A model generated the notes under the pieces. The model was not told the DNA's origin. It saw only the letters and a list, made by a program, of their open reading frames with translations, and searched no databases. 64,000 bases of DNA from Micromonospora antibiotica (GTDB taxonomy: Bacteria; Actinomycetota; Actinomycetes; Mycobacteriales; Micromonosporaceae): the NCBI RefSeq assembly GCF_017599305.1, contig NZ_JAGFWR010000007.1, forward strand, positions 248,001 to 312,000, read 5' to 3'. Shown here piece after piece: positions 34,307-42,993 of this stretch (position 1 is its first letter; every line of letters begins with the position of its first letter). The translations under genes and the position numbers were made by a program.

Positions 34307-34395
34307 CCGCCCGGCTGCCTGCCTGATCGGGTCGACGCCTGCCCCGCCTGATCAGGCCGTGGCCCGCCCGGCCCGCCGGTCCGTCCGTTGCCGGG

Positions 34396-36450
34396 TCAGT
34401 CGCGGTGATCGTGGTCGTGCGGGGTGCGGCTGCGGCCCAGGGCGTCGACCCGACCCCATCGGCCCGGGATGTCCAGCAGCTCGACCCGGCCCATCCCCTC
34501 CGGCACCAACGGATCGATGATCAGATGCTCGCCCTGCGGTTCGAGGCCGAGGATCACCCGCAACAGCAGCAGCGGGGTGCCGGCCGACCACGCCTGCGGA
34601 CTGCACGCCGTCGGGTACTGCACCGGATAGTCGGTGAGGGTGCGGTCGAAACCGGCGAACGCCTCGGGCAACCGCCCGTCGAAGTACCGCGAAGCGTTGA
34701 TCATCGCCTCGCAGATCCGGCCGGCCTCCTCACGGAAGCCGTACCGGCTCAGACCCCAGGCGATGAAGGCGTTGTCGAACGGCCACACCGTGCCCACGTG
34801 GTAGCCGATCGGGTTGTAGCGGCCCTCGTCGGTGGCCAGGGTGCGTACCCCCCAACCCGAGAAGAGCCTCGGGCCGAGCAGGTGCTCGGCGACCATGGCG
34901 GCCCGGGGCTCGTCGACGATGCCGCTCCACAGCAGGTGACCGATGTTGGAGGTGAGCGAGTCGACGTGCCGGCCGTCCGGGTCCAGGGCGAGGGCGTAGT
35001 GGTTCTTCTCGGGAATCCAGAAGTCCCGGTTGAAGCGTTCCTTGAGCGCCTTCGCCTCCCGTTCCAGCCGGTCGGCGTACTCCGGGTCGTTCCAGAACAG
35101 CCGGGCCATCCGCGCCCCGCGCCGCTTGGCGTCGTAGGCGTACCCCTGGATCTCGCAGGTGGCGCGGGGGAAGCCGGGCAGCCGGCCGTCGGCGTAGGAG
35201 ATGGCATCCCAGGAGTCCTTCCAGCACTGGTTCTCCAGGCCGGTCTCCGGGTTGCGGCTGCGGTACCAGACGTAACCGGTGCCGAGCAGGTCGCCGTAGG
35301 TGTCGATCCAGTGCAGCGCGGCCCGGACCGGGGTTTCCAGTTGCTTGACCAGCGTGGCGTCCCCGGTCCAGCGTTCGTACTCGTCGAGCAGGATGACGAA
35401 CAGCGGGGTCGAGTCGGCCGCACCGTAGTAGGGGGAGTGCGGCTGCTCCTCGAAGCCGGCGGTCTCGCCGTACCGCAGCTCGTGCAGGATCTTGCCGGGT
35501 TCCTCGTCGCGGAAGTCGTCGAGCCGGTAACCCTGGAGCCCGGCCAGCATCAGGATCGTCGGCGGGACCAGCTCCGGCAGGAACGGCAGCACCTGCAACG
35601 AGGTGAGCATGCTGTCCCGCCCGAACAGGGTCATGAACCAGGGCAGACCGGCGGCGAGCAGCCGGACGCCCAACGTGATCGACTCGTACCGCAGCGCCGC
35701 CAGGTCGTGCAGACTCTGCCGGTACGCCCCGGCGAGCGGTTCGCAGTCGCAGCCGAGTTGCGGGGCCCGCCCGACCAGCGCCTCCTGCTCGTCACGGATG
35801 ACGGCCGGACCGCGCGCGGCGCCCAGCGCGGTGATCGCCCGGACGTCCTCGCCCCGGGCCCCGTGGATGATCGGCGTCACGGTCACGCAGGTGCTCCACC
35901 CGGAGTGCGGCTCGACGGTGATCGACCAGGTCATCCCGCGTTCGTCGACGTGGGCGTCGGTGCTGCTGACGATCAGCGCCTCCCGGTGGAAGGCTTCGCG
36001 GCGGTAGGTCAGCCGCAGCTTGTTCTCACCGGCCTCCGCGCTGGTCCGACCCTTCTTCGGCCGCTGGTGCTTGATCTCGAACAGGTCGGCGAAGTCCGAG
36101 CCCATCTCCAGCCGCAACTGGAACCGTGCCTCCCGGCCGGAGTGGTTGAGCACGGAGAGTTCCTCAGTGAAGACGCCGCCGATCGACCGGCTGCGGATGA
36201 TCGACACCTTGGCGTCGAGGTAGTGCGTCGGCTCGCCGGGGACGAGGAAGAACCGGGTCTGGTAGGAGTGCGCGTCGTCGACCGAGAGGGCGTGCAGGCG
36301 CTCCCCGTCGAGGGTGAGCAGCCAGGTGGAGAGGAACCGGGTGTCGAAGGAGAACATCCCGGTGGGAAAGTCGAACGACGGCTCGACGTCCCCGCTGCTG
36401 TCGCAGACCAGGAAGGTGTTGCCGTCGAGGATGCTCACCCGCTGCTGCAT
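34396..36450 (-). CDS. glycogen debranching-type amylo-alpha-1,6-glucosidase
   Basis: 684 residues. An N-terminal glycogen-debranching-type domain (LDGNTFLVCDSSGDVE, FDTRFLSTWLLTLDG, residues 5-200) is followed by an (alpha/alpha)6 catalytic region (residues 280-670) with PWFMTLFGRDSMLTSLQ, DSWDAISY and GTVWPFDNAFIAWGL. It resembles MGH1/GH63-related trimming enzymes. The substrate is inferred to be an alpha-glucan or trehalose-like sugar. The ATG overlaps the upstream SCP2 stop (TGATG). Confidence 0.88.
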   Translation of the reverse strand: MQQRVSILDGNTFLVCDSSGDVEPSFDFPTGMFSFDTRFLSTWLLTLDGERLHALSVDDAHSYQTRFFLVPGEPTHYLDAKVSIIRSRSIGGVFTEELSVLNHSGREARFQLRLEMGSDFADLFEIKHQRPKKGRTSAEAGENKLRLTYRREAFHREALIVSSTDAHVDERGMTWSITVEPHSGWSTCVTVTPIIHGARGEDVRAITALGAARGPAVIRDEQEALVGRAPQLGCDCEPLAGAYRQSLHDLAALRYESITLGVRLLAAGLPWFMTLFGRDSMLTSLQVLPFLPELVPPTILMLAGLQGYRLDDFRDEEPGKILHELRYGETAGFEEQPHSPYYGAADSTPLFVILLDEYERWTGDATLVKQLETPVRAALHWIDTYGDLLGTGYVWYRSRNPETGLENQCWKDSWDAISYADGRLPGFPRATCEIQGYAYDAKRRGARMARLFWNDPEYADRLEREAKALKERFNRDFWIPEKNHYALALDPDGRHVDSLTSNIGHLLWSGIVDEPRAAMVAEHLLGPRLFSGWGVRTLATDEGRYNPIGYHVGTVWPFDNAFIAWGLSRYGFREEAGRICEAMINASRYFDGRLPEAFAGFDRTLTDYPVQYPTACSPQAWSAGTPLLLLRVILGLEPQGEHLIIDPLVPEGMGRVELLDIPGRWGRVDALGRSRTPHDHDHRD

Positions 36451-36827
36451 CAGGCCCGCCCGGTCTGCTCGCGGGCGGTCTCCCGGGGGTCGCGGACGCC
36501 GGGCGGGGTGGGGAAGAACTGCCGGAAGACCAGGAACAGCATCACGTTCCCGCTGAACGTGGACTCGTTGCGCAGCACCGCCGAGATGCTCTGGGCGGTG
36601 CCGGTGGCCAGCCGTTCGAAGAGGTCGGCGCTGCTGCTCCACACCGCGTCCGCCGGGCCCCGGGCCCGGTCGACCACGGCCCTGCCGGGGCTGAGCCGTA
36701 CCAGCCAGTGGTCGGTGCGGTTGTCGGTGGTGAGATCGATCTGGAGGGTGCCGGTGACCGGGGCGCGCAGGATCGTCGGGGCGCGCGCCGGCAACGATGC
36801 GAAGAACTCCTCCGTCGCCTGGCTCAC
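36450..36827 (-). CDS. SCP2 sterol-carrier-like domain protein
   Basis: 125 residues with a GTG start. A central SCP2-like fold (GTLQIDLTTDNRTDHWLVRLSPGRAVVD, DLFERLATGTAQSISAVLRN, FSGNVMLFLVFRQFFP). These domains bind lipids or act as TetR/SRPBCC-like accessory modules. It is translationally coupled to the debranching enzyme (TGATG), an unexpected lipid/carbohydrate pairing. Confidence 0.8.
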   Translation of the reverse strand: MSQATEEFFASLPARAPTILRAPVTGTLQIDLTTDNRTDHWLVRLSPGRAVVDRARGPADAVWSSSADLFERLATGTAQSISAVLRNESTFSGNVMLFLVFRQFFPTPPGVRDPRETAREQTGRA

Positions 36828-37002
36828 CCCCGAATGGTAGGCAGCAAAACGACAATTGGGTTCAGTATCGGCAGTGCGTGCATAACGGGCGAACGGTGTC
36901 GGCCGAACGGTGGACGTCGGCGCGGTCGGCGGACCGGTGGGCTCGCGGCGCCGGTCAGGGCGCGGCGGGCCAGCGGGTCGGTGAGGCCGGCGGGTGGGCT
37001 GG

Positions 37003-37365
37003 TCAGTAGACCAGCGCCTGCGCGCCCTCGGCCATCGCCTCCTCGACGAAGACGGCCGCCCCGGCGATCCGGACGCCGGGCAGCACGTCGTCCGGGCCGA
37101 TGTCCCGGCGGGCGACGCACTGCGTGCAGGCGGTGACCTGCCCGGTGGCGAGGATGACGCCCAGCAGGTCGGCCAGCGGCGCGGAGTGCGGCAGGGTGAA
37201 CTGCTCGGCCCGGCCGGGCACGGCGAACCAGGCGGACTCACCGGTCAGCCAGAGCGACACCGGCACCCCGGCGGCGGCGGCCGTGGCGGCCACCGTGAAC
37301 GCCTGCGCGCACCGCTCCGGGGCGTCCGCTCCGGCGGTGGCCTTGACGACGAGAGTGCGGCCCAT
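37003..37365 (-). CDS. DsrE-like protein
   Basis: 120 residues. DsrE/peroxiredoxin-like fold (TLVVKATAGADAPERCAQAF, VSLWLTGESAWFAVPG). The segment TACTQCVARR holds two nearby Cys that could carry sulfur or act in redox. TATGCT on the minus strand (37373-37378) ends 7 bases before the ATG, so the message is likely leaderless. Confidence 0.82.
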   Translation of the reverse strand: MGRTLVVKATAGADAPERCAQAFTVAATAAAAGVPVSLWLTGESAWFAVPGRAEQFTLPHSAPLADLLGVILATGQVTACTQCVARRDIGPDDVLPGVRIAGAAVFVEEAMAEGAQALVY

Positions 37366-37389
37366 GGGACCCAGCATAGGATGACCATG
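37366..37389. promoter_or_regulatory. overlapping divergent -10 boxes
   Basis: Minus-strand TATGCT (37373-37378) and plus-strand TAGGAT (37377-37382) share two bases, and each ends 7 bases from a start codon. Two leaderless genes are thus fired back to back from 24 bases. Confidence 0.6.
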
Positions 37390-37494
37390 ATGGTTACCGA
37401 GATCGGGTTCGTCAGCCTGCTGGTCGCCGGCCTCGGCGCGCTCGCCGGTGGCCTGGTCTACCTGGCCGTACGCCTGTCGAGAGGTAAATGGTGA
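37390..37494 (+). CDS. 34-residue single-span membrane peptide
   Basis: MVTEIGFVSLLVAGLGALAG and a short basic tail (RLSRGKW) form one membrane segment. In-frame ATGs at 37381 and 37387 are alternatives; 37390 fits the TAGGAT box. Its TGA stop is the first triplet of an intercistronic repeat element that leads into nitrobindin. Confidence 0.65.
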   Translation: MVTEIGFVSLLVAGLGALAGGLVYLAVRLSRGKW

Positions 37495-37544
37495 GCGCGA
37501 GGAGCGAGCCGGGGTTGCGAGCCCCGCAGTCGCGAACGAAGGAG
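37492..37544 (+). repeat. intercistronic repeat element, copy 1
   Basis: Begins with the TGA of the upstream peptide (TGAGCGCGAGGAGCGAGCC) and ends with CGCGAACGAAGGAG, the ribosome binding site of nitrobindin. The inner TTGCGAGCCCCGCAGTCGCG is identical to the two copies at 55265-55380. Confidence 0.85.
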
Positions 37545-37549
37545 AGCCG

Positions 37550-38137
37550 GTGAGCGAGAATCCCCTTCAGCCGCCGTGGTTGAACGCGCCGCCGGTCGAG
37601 GAGTACCCCTACCAGGAGAGCCACGACCTGCGGGTCGGTCCGAAGCTGCACCCGGCGCTGGACGGCCTGCTGCCGTACGTCGGGGTGTGGCGGGGCCGGG
37701 GTCGGGGCGGGTTCCCCACCATCGAGGACTTCGACTACGCCCAGGAGATCCGGATCAGCCACGACGGCCGGCCGTTCCTGTTCTACGAGTCGCGGGCGTG
37801 GCTGCTCGACGAGGAGAGCCGGCCGATCCGTCCGGCCGGGCGTGAGGTGGGCTGGTGGCGTCCGGTGCTGGACGGTGAGCGGGTCACCGACGAGTTGGAA
37901 GCGCTGATGACCACCCCGACGGGGATCATGGAGCTGCACATCGGCAAGCGCACGGGCACCCAGATCGAGTTCGCCACCGACGCGGTGGTGCGTACCGCCA
38001 CGGCCAAGGAGGTGACGGCGGGCGCCCGGCTCTTCGGCATCGTGGAGGGGGCGCTGCTCTACGCCCAGGAGATGGCGGGTGTGGGTCACAGCCTCTCCCC
38101 GCACCTGTCGGCCCGCCTGGTCCGGGTCGCCGGCTGA
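37550..38137 (+). CDS. nitrobindin / FABP-like heme-binding protein (DUF1794)
   Basis: 195 residues, GTG start. Ten-stranded beta-barrel family: YVGVWRGRGRG near residue 42, FYESRAWLLDE, GWWRPVLDGE and a C-terminal VGHSLSPHLSARL whose His is the likely heme ligand. Nitrobindins bind heme and react with nitric oxide or peroxynitrite. It is linked to a membrane peptide by the repeat element. Confidence 0.88.
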   Translation: MSENPLQPPWLNAPPVEEYPYQESHDLRVGPKLHPALDGLLPYVGVWRGRGRGGFPTIEDFDYAQEIRISHDGRPFLFYESRAWLLDEESRPIRPAGREVGWWRPVLDGERVTDELEALMTTPTGIMELHIGKRTGTQIEFATDAVVRTATAKEVTAGARLFGIVEGALLYAQEMAGVGHSLSPHLSARLVRVAG

Positions 38138-38208
38138 CCCTCCGCCACCCCGCCAACCGGACTCAGCCACCCGGCGGTTGACCTCCGCCAACCCACGGGT
38201 CGGGCCGG

Positions 38209-39051
38209 TCAGGCGAAGCCCAGCAGTTCCTGGAGGCGGGGGGTGTGCGGGGCGGGTGGGCGGCCGGTGCCGTCGAGGGACCTGACCTCGACCAGACCGC
38301 GTACCGAGGAGGTCAGCCAGATCCCGGCGGCGGCGTGCAGCCCGGTCGGGGTGACCATCCGTTCGGCCCGCCCCAGGCCCAGCCCGGCGGCGTGGTCGAG
38401 CAGCCAGCCGCAGGTGGTGCCGGGCAGGATGCCGGTACGCGCGGCCGGGACGGTGCAGAGCGTGTCGCCGTCCAGCCAGATGACGTTCGCGCTGGGCCCC
38501 TCCAGCACGTAGCCGTCGGTGGAGACCCAGAGCACGTCGTCCACCCCGCTGCGGGCGGCCCAGCGGCGGGCGGCGCTGTTGGTCGCGTACGAGATCGACT
38601 TGATGCCCGCCGGGAGCCAGGACAGTTCGGGGCGGGCGGTCGCCGGCACCCCGAGGGGCAGGGTGGCGACGGTGACCCCGACGTCGCGGAGCCGTTTCGT
38701 GGCGGCCGGCACCTCGGTCAGGGTGGCGTACACGGTGGGCAGCCCGCCCCCCTCCGGCCCCCGCGTGCAGACCAGGCGCAATGCGCCCTCGACCTCGGTG
38801 GGCCAGCCGGTGGCGATGCCGTCCAGCAGTTCCACGAGCGCCCCGTCCGGGGGCAGCGGGAGTTCCAGGGCGGCGGCCCCGGCCCGCAGCCGGGCCAGAT
38901 GGGCGGTACGCAACCAGGGGTTTCCGCCGCGCAGGTGCATCGTCTCGAACAGCCCGTCCCCGCGCAGCACACCCAGGTCGTTCCCGCGTAGCACCGGCTC
39001 TGTCGCGGGGACGACGCCCCGACCGAGCACGGCGACCCTCGATGCCACCAT
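38209..39051 (-). CDS. pabC: class IV aminotransferase, aminodeoxychorismate lyase-like
   Basis: 280 residues. Fold IV PLP enzyme: RGDGLFETMHLRGG near residue 25, the PLP Lys in WLPAGIKSISYATN at about 155, and the ILPGTTCGWLL loop. It probably makes 4-aminobenzoate for folate, which fits the nearby folate-binding YgfZ gene. D-amino acid or branched-chain transaminase activity cannot be excluded. TAGGCT lies 8 bases before the ATG. Confidence 0.85.
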   Translation of the reverse strand: MVASRVAVLGRGVVPATEPVLRGNDLGVLRGDGLFETMHLRGGNPWLRTAHLARLRAGAAALELPLPPDGALVELLDGIATGWPTEVEGALRLVCTRGPEGGGLPTVYATLTEVPAATKRLRDVGVTVATLPLGVPATARPELSWLPAGIKSISYATNSAARRWAARSGVDDVLWVSTDGYVLEGPSANVIWLDGDTLCTVPAARTGILPGTTCGWLLDHAAGLGLGRAERMVTPTGLHAAAGIWLTSSVRGLVEVRSLDGTGRPPAPHTPRLQELLGFA

Positions 39052-39166
39052 GACCGCCGAGCCTAACGGCGTGACCCGTCGCACCCCCGAACCCGGTGAC
39101 GTGACCCGCCCGGCGGCCCGGTGGCGGGCGGGCGGTGACCGGCGCGGGCCGAACTATGATCGGACG

Positions 39167-39595
39167 GTGTCCGAATCCTCCCTGGCGGAAATGCTCCGCT
39201 CGCGTGGGCTGCGACTGACGGCGCAGCGGCAACTGGTCCTGCAGGCCGTGCTCGACCTGGGGCACGCCACACCCGAGCAGGTGCACACGGCGGTCCGGGA
39301 GGTCGCCGCCGGGGTCAACATCACCACCATCTACCGGACGTTGGAGCTGCTGGAACGGCTCGGCCTGGTGACCCACACCCACCTGTCGCACGGCTCGCCG
39401 ACCTATCACGCGGCGGGTGAGCACCAGCACATCCACCTGGTCTGCCGGGAGTGCGGCGCGGTCGACGAGATCGACCCGGAGCTGATGCGCCCGCTGGCCG
39501 ACCGGCTCGCCGCCGACCGGAACTTCCAGGTGGACATCGGGCACGTGGCGCTCTTCGGCGTCTGCGGCAACTGTGAGGACGGGGAACCAACATGA
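39167..39595 (+). CDS. Fur-family metal-dependent repressor
   Basis: 142 residues. Winged helix (LRLTAQRQLVLQAVLDLGHATPEQV) and metal sites HQHIHLVCRECG and CGNC, the latter the structural zinc Cys pairs. It could be Zur or Fur; it cannot be assigned without its operators. TATGAT (39155-39160) is 6 bases before the GTG (leaderless). Its stop overlaps the ygfZ start (ATGA). Confidence 0.9.
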   Translation: MSESSLAEMLRSRGLRLTAQRQLVLQAVLDLGHATPEQVHTAVREVAAGVNITTIYRTLELLERLGLVTHTHLSHGSPTYHAAGEHQHIHLVCRECGAVDEIDPELMRPLADRLAADRNFQVDIGHVALFGVCGNCEDGEPT

Positions 39596-40704
39596 TCGAC
39601 ATCGCGGGAGCGGTGGCCGTCGAGGCGATCGACGAGGCCAGCCGGGACCAGCCGGACGCCGGCCACCGGGCGGCCGGGGTGCGGGGCGTCGCCGCGCACT
39701 ACGGCGACCCGATGCGCGAGCAGCGCACCCTGGCCACCGGGGTCGGTCTGGTGGACCGCTCGCACCGGGGTGTCATCGCCGTCACCGGCCCGGAGCGGAT
39801 CGGTTGGCTGCACACCCTGACCAGCCAGCACCTCGCCGCGCTCGGCCCCGGCCAGGGCACCGAACTGCTGGTGCTCAGCCCGCACGGGCACGTCGAGCAG
39901 CACGCCATGGTCGCCGAGGACGGCACGACCACCTGGCTGGACACCGAGCCGGGGATGACCGCCGACCTGCTGACGTACCTGGAGAAGATGCGGTTCTTCA
40001 GCCAGGTCGAGCCGCGCGACGCCACCGCCGGCCACGCGCTGCTGTCGCTGGTCGGGCCGCAGGCCACCGACGCCGTCGCCACGCTGGGCGTCACCGGCCT
40101 GACCGCCCCCGAGGTGCTCGCGGTGCCGGGTCCGAAGTTCCGCTCCGGCGAGCTGCCCCCCCGCCCCACCGTCTCGTACGACGTCCAGCCGCTGACCGGT
40201 GGTGGCTGGGCCCGTCGGGTCCCGCTGGGGGTGGACCTGCTGGTGCCCCGGCCCGCCCTGGACGAGGTCGTCGCCGCGCTGCGCGAGCACGGCGTCCCCC
40301 CGGCCGGCCTGTGGGCGTACGAGGCGGTGCGGGTGGCCGCCCGACGGGCCCGGGTCGGGGTGGACACCGACCACCGGACGATCCCCGCCGAGGCGGGCCT
40401 GATCGCCCCGGCGGTGCACCTGGACAAGGGCTGCTACCGGGGGCAGGAGACCGTCGCCCGGGTGCACAACCTGGGCAGGCCGCCGCGTCGGCTCGTCCTG
40501 CTGCACCTGGACGGGGTGACCACCGATCAGCTGCCGGCGTCCGGCACCCCGGTCACCCTGGACGGCCGGACGGTCGGCTTCGTCGGCACCGCCGTGCACC
40601 ACTACGAGCTGGGTCAGGTCGCGCTCGCCGTGGTCAAACGCAACCTCGCCGACGACGCCCGGCTGTCGGTGGGCGACACCGCCGCAGCCATCGACCCGGA
40701 GTAG
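39592..40704 (+). CDS. ygfZ: YgfZ/GcvT folate-binding protein
   Basis: 370 residues. The GcvT-like fold ends with the YgfZ signature KGCYRGQE at about residue 281. It uses folate to help assemble or repair iron-sulfur proteins. It is translationally coupled to the Fur gene, which suggests metal-responsive expression (inference). Confidence 0.9.
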   Translation: MIDIAGAVAVEAIDEASRDQPDAGHRAAGVRGVAAHYGDPMREQRTLATGVGLVDRSHRGVIAVTGPERIGWLHTLTSQHLAALGPGQGTELLVLSPHGHVEQHAMVAEDGTTTWLDTEPGMTADLLTYLEKMRFFSQVEPRDATAGHALLSLVGPQATDAVATLGVTGLTAPEVLAVPGPKFRSGELPPRPTVSYDVQPLTGGGWARRVPLGVDLLVPRPALDEVVAALREHGVPPAGLWAYEAVRVAARRARVGVDTDHRTIPAEAGLIAPAVHLDKGCYRGQETVARVHNLGRPPRRLVLLHLDGVTTDQLPASGTPVTLDGRTVGFVGTAVHHYELGQVALAVVKRNLADDARLSVGDTAAAIDPE

Positions 40705-40720
40705 CCCATCCCGGGCGGTG

Positions 40721-40800
40721 GGTCCGTGCTTCCCGGCGTGGCCCGGCCGGTGGGTCCGTGCTTTCCGGCATGGTCCGTGCTTCCCGGCGTGGCCCGGCCG
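40721..40800. repeat. 20-bp direct repeat (x3) after ygfZ
   Basis: GGTCCGTGCTTCCCGGCGTG at 40721 and 40772, with a variant at 40753. The remaining spacer to 40948 holds nothing clear. Confidence 0.7.
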
Positions 40801-40961
40801 GGGTCCGCCTCCGGTCGTGCTCGTCGGTGAAGTAAGGATGCCTACCGCCGGCCGGTTCGGCGGGAATTTCTTCGCGTCCTTCTCTCCTGATGTGCGGTTC
40901 TTCCTGTCGGATCGGCCTGCGGCGTCGACCGGGGGCGGCCGGGGCGGCTACCATCGCCGGC

Positions 40962-41789
40962 ATGACGACAGGGACGTTGATCACGGTTGCCCCGACGGGC
41001 GCGGAGTCGGCCAAGGAGCAGGTGCCGGCGCTGCCGGTGACCCTCGACGAGTTGCTGCTCACCGCCAAGGAGTGCGAGGCGCTCGGCGCTTCCGTGATCC
41101 ACGTCCACATCCGCGACGACCAGGCCCGGCCCACCCTCGACCAGGGGCGGCTGCGGGAGACCGTGGCGGCGCTGCGGGAGAGCACCGACCTGATCGTGCA
41201 GCTCTCCTCCGGTGGGGCGGTGACCGATCCGGAGGCCGACCGGCTGGCCGTGCTGGACGCCGCGCCGGACATGGCCTCCTGCACCATGGGCACTGTCAAC
41301 TTCGGCGACGACGTCTTCCTCAACCGGTGGGAGTTCATCGTCGACCTGCACACCCGGATGCAGGAGCGCGGCATCCTCCCCGAGTACGAGATCTTCGACC
41401 TCGGTCACCTCACCGCCCTGCAACGCCTGCTGGACCGGCACGGCCTGCCGCACGGCGGGCACGTGCACGTCGACTTCGTGATGGGGGTGCCGGGCGGGAT
41501 GCCGGGCACCACCGCCACCCTGGTCGCCGCCCAGCAGATGCTGCGTGACCTGCCGGCGGGCACCACCTTCTCGGCCACCGGCGTCGGTCGCAGCACCATC
41601 GCGGTGCTGCTGGCATCGCTCTCCACCGGCGGTCACCTGCGGGTCGGCATGGAGGACACCGTGACGTACGCCAAGGGTCGCCCGGTGGAGTCCAACATGC
41701 AGCTGGTGGCGCGCGCGGTCGGGTTCGCGCAGCTCGCCCAGCGCCCCCCGCTGACCACCACCGAAGCCCGTCAGCTGCTGTTCCGCTAG
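40962..41789 (+). CDS. beta-keto acid cleavage enzyme (BKACE, DUF849)
   Basis: 275 residues, TIM barrel. HVHIRDD near residue 45 and HVHVDFVMGVPGGMPG near residue 170 contain the zinc-binding His residues. These enzymes condense or cleave a beta-keto acid with acetyl-CoA; the substrate here is unknown and no lysine-fermentation genes are nearby. TACCAT lies 7 bases before the ATG. Confidence 0.87.
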   Translation: MTTGTLITVAPTGAESAKEQVPALPVTLDELLLTAKECEALGASVIHVHIRDDQARPTLDQGRLRETVAALRESTDLIVQLSSGGAVTDPEADRLAVLDAAPDMASCTMGTVNFGDDVFLNRWEFIVDLHTRMQERGILPEYEIFDLGHLTALQRLLDRHGLPHGGHVHVDFVMGVPGGMPGTTATLVAAQQMLRDLPAGTTFSATGVGRSTIAVLLASLSTGGHLRVGMEDTVTYAKGRPVESNMQLVARAVGFAQLAQRPPLTTTEARQLLFR

Positions 41790-41970
41790 CCGCCCGCCCG
41801 GCGGACCGGTCCGGCCGGTGCTGCGGTTCCGGGTCGGGGCCGCCGTGGGCCCGGCCGGGGCAGGTCCGCCCGGTAAGCCGCGCCTGCCCCGGCACTCCTG
41901 TACGCCGGTGGTCGACGTCGCAGGTCACCCGGGTGTCGGGGGTGCCGGACCCCGTCGGTACCTTCGCCAG

Positions 41971-42930
41971 GTGTTCAAGACGTACGAGGGTGGCGAGCCG
42001 CTCGCCGAGGTGGTCCGGTCCGGGTTCGTGGAGGGTGTGCACCGGGGCTCGGTGGTGGTGCTCGACGCCGCCGGAGCGACGGTGGCCGGTGCCGGGGACG
42101 GCGTCTCGCCGATCTTTCCCCGGTCGGCCAGCAAGCCGTTGCAGGCGCTCGGGATGCTCCGGGCCGGGCTCGCGGTGACCGACCCCGCCGACGTCGCGGT
42201 GGTCTCGGCCAGCCACGCCGGTGAGGAGTTCCACCTGGCCCGGGTGGCCGCGCTGCTGGGCTCCGCGGGCCTGGACCCGGGGGCCCTGCACTGCCCGCCC
42301 GACCTGCCGTTCGGCGAGGCGGCCCGGGAGGCCGTGCTGCGGGCCGGTGGTGGCCCGAGCCGGTTGGCGATGAACTGCTCCGGTAAACACGCCGGGATGC
42401 TGCTGACCTGCCTGGCGGCCGGCTGGCCGGTGGACGGGTACTGGCGGCCGGAGCACCCGTTGCAGCAGCGGCTGACCGCCACGATCGAGGAGTTCACCGG
42501 CGAGCCGGCGGCGGCGGTCGGCGTGGACGGTTGTGGTGCGCCCGTGCTGGCGGTCTCGCTGACCGGGCTGGCCCGGGCCTACCTGCGGCTGGTGGCCGCC
42601 GAGCCCGGCTCCCCGGAGCGCACGGTGGCGGACGCGATGCGGGCGTACCCGGAGGTGGTCGGCGGCACCGTGGCGGACGACACCCGGCTGATGCGCGGCG
42701 TACCCGGAATGCTGGCCAAGATCGGCGCGGAGGGGGTGATCGCGGCCGCGCTGCCCGGCGTCGGCGCGGTCACCCTCAAGATCGACGACGGTGCCGCCCG
42801 CGCCCGGATGCCGGTGCTGGTCTCCGCGCTGCGCCGGCTCGGTGTGCGGGCCCCCGTCCTCACCGAGTACGCCGAGGTTCCCCTGCTCGGCGGTGCCCTT
42901 CCGGTCGGTGGAGTGCGTCCCGTCTGGTGA
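41971..42930 (+). CDS. type II-like asparaginase
   Basis: 319 residues. It matches the actinobacterial/rhizobial-type asparaginase family (Asparaginase_II): FPRSASKPLQALG, MNCSGKHAGML with Ser/Lys catalytic candidates, and MRGVPGMLAKIGAEGV. It probably releases ammonia from asparagine. The GTG follows TACCTT with a 6-base gap. Confidence 0.9.
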   Translation: MFKTYEGGEPLAEVVRSGFVEGVHRGSVVVLDAAGATVAGAGDGVSPIFPRSASKPLQALGMLRAGLAVTDPADVAVVSASHAGEEFHLARVAALLGSAGLDPGALHCPPDLPFGEAAREAVLRAGGGPSRLAMNCSGKHAGMLLTCLAAGWPVDGYWRPEHPLQQRLTATIEEFTGEPAAAVGVDGCGAPVLAVSLTGLARAYLRLVAAEPGSPERTVADAMRAYPEVVGGTVADDTRLMRGVPGMLAKIGAEGVIAAALPGVGAVTLKIDDGAARARMPVLVSALRRLGVRAPVLTEYAEVPLLGGALPVGGVRPVW

Positions 42931-42993
42931 GCTGCGGGCGATCCGTGGCCGGGCCGCACCAGGGTGCGGGACGGGCCCGGAGTGCGGGACCGG

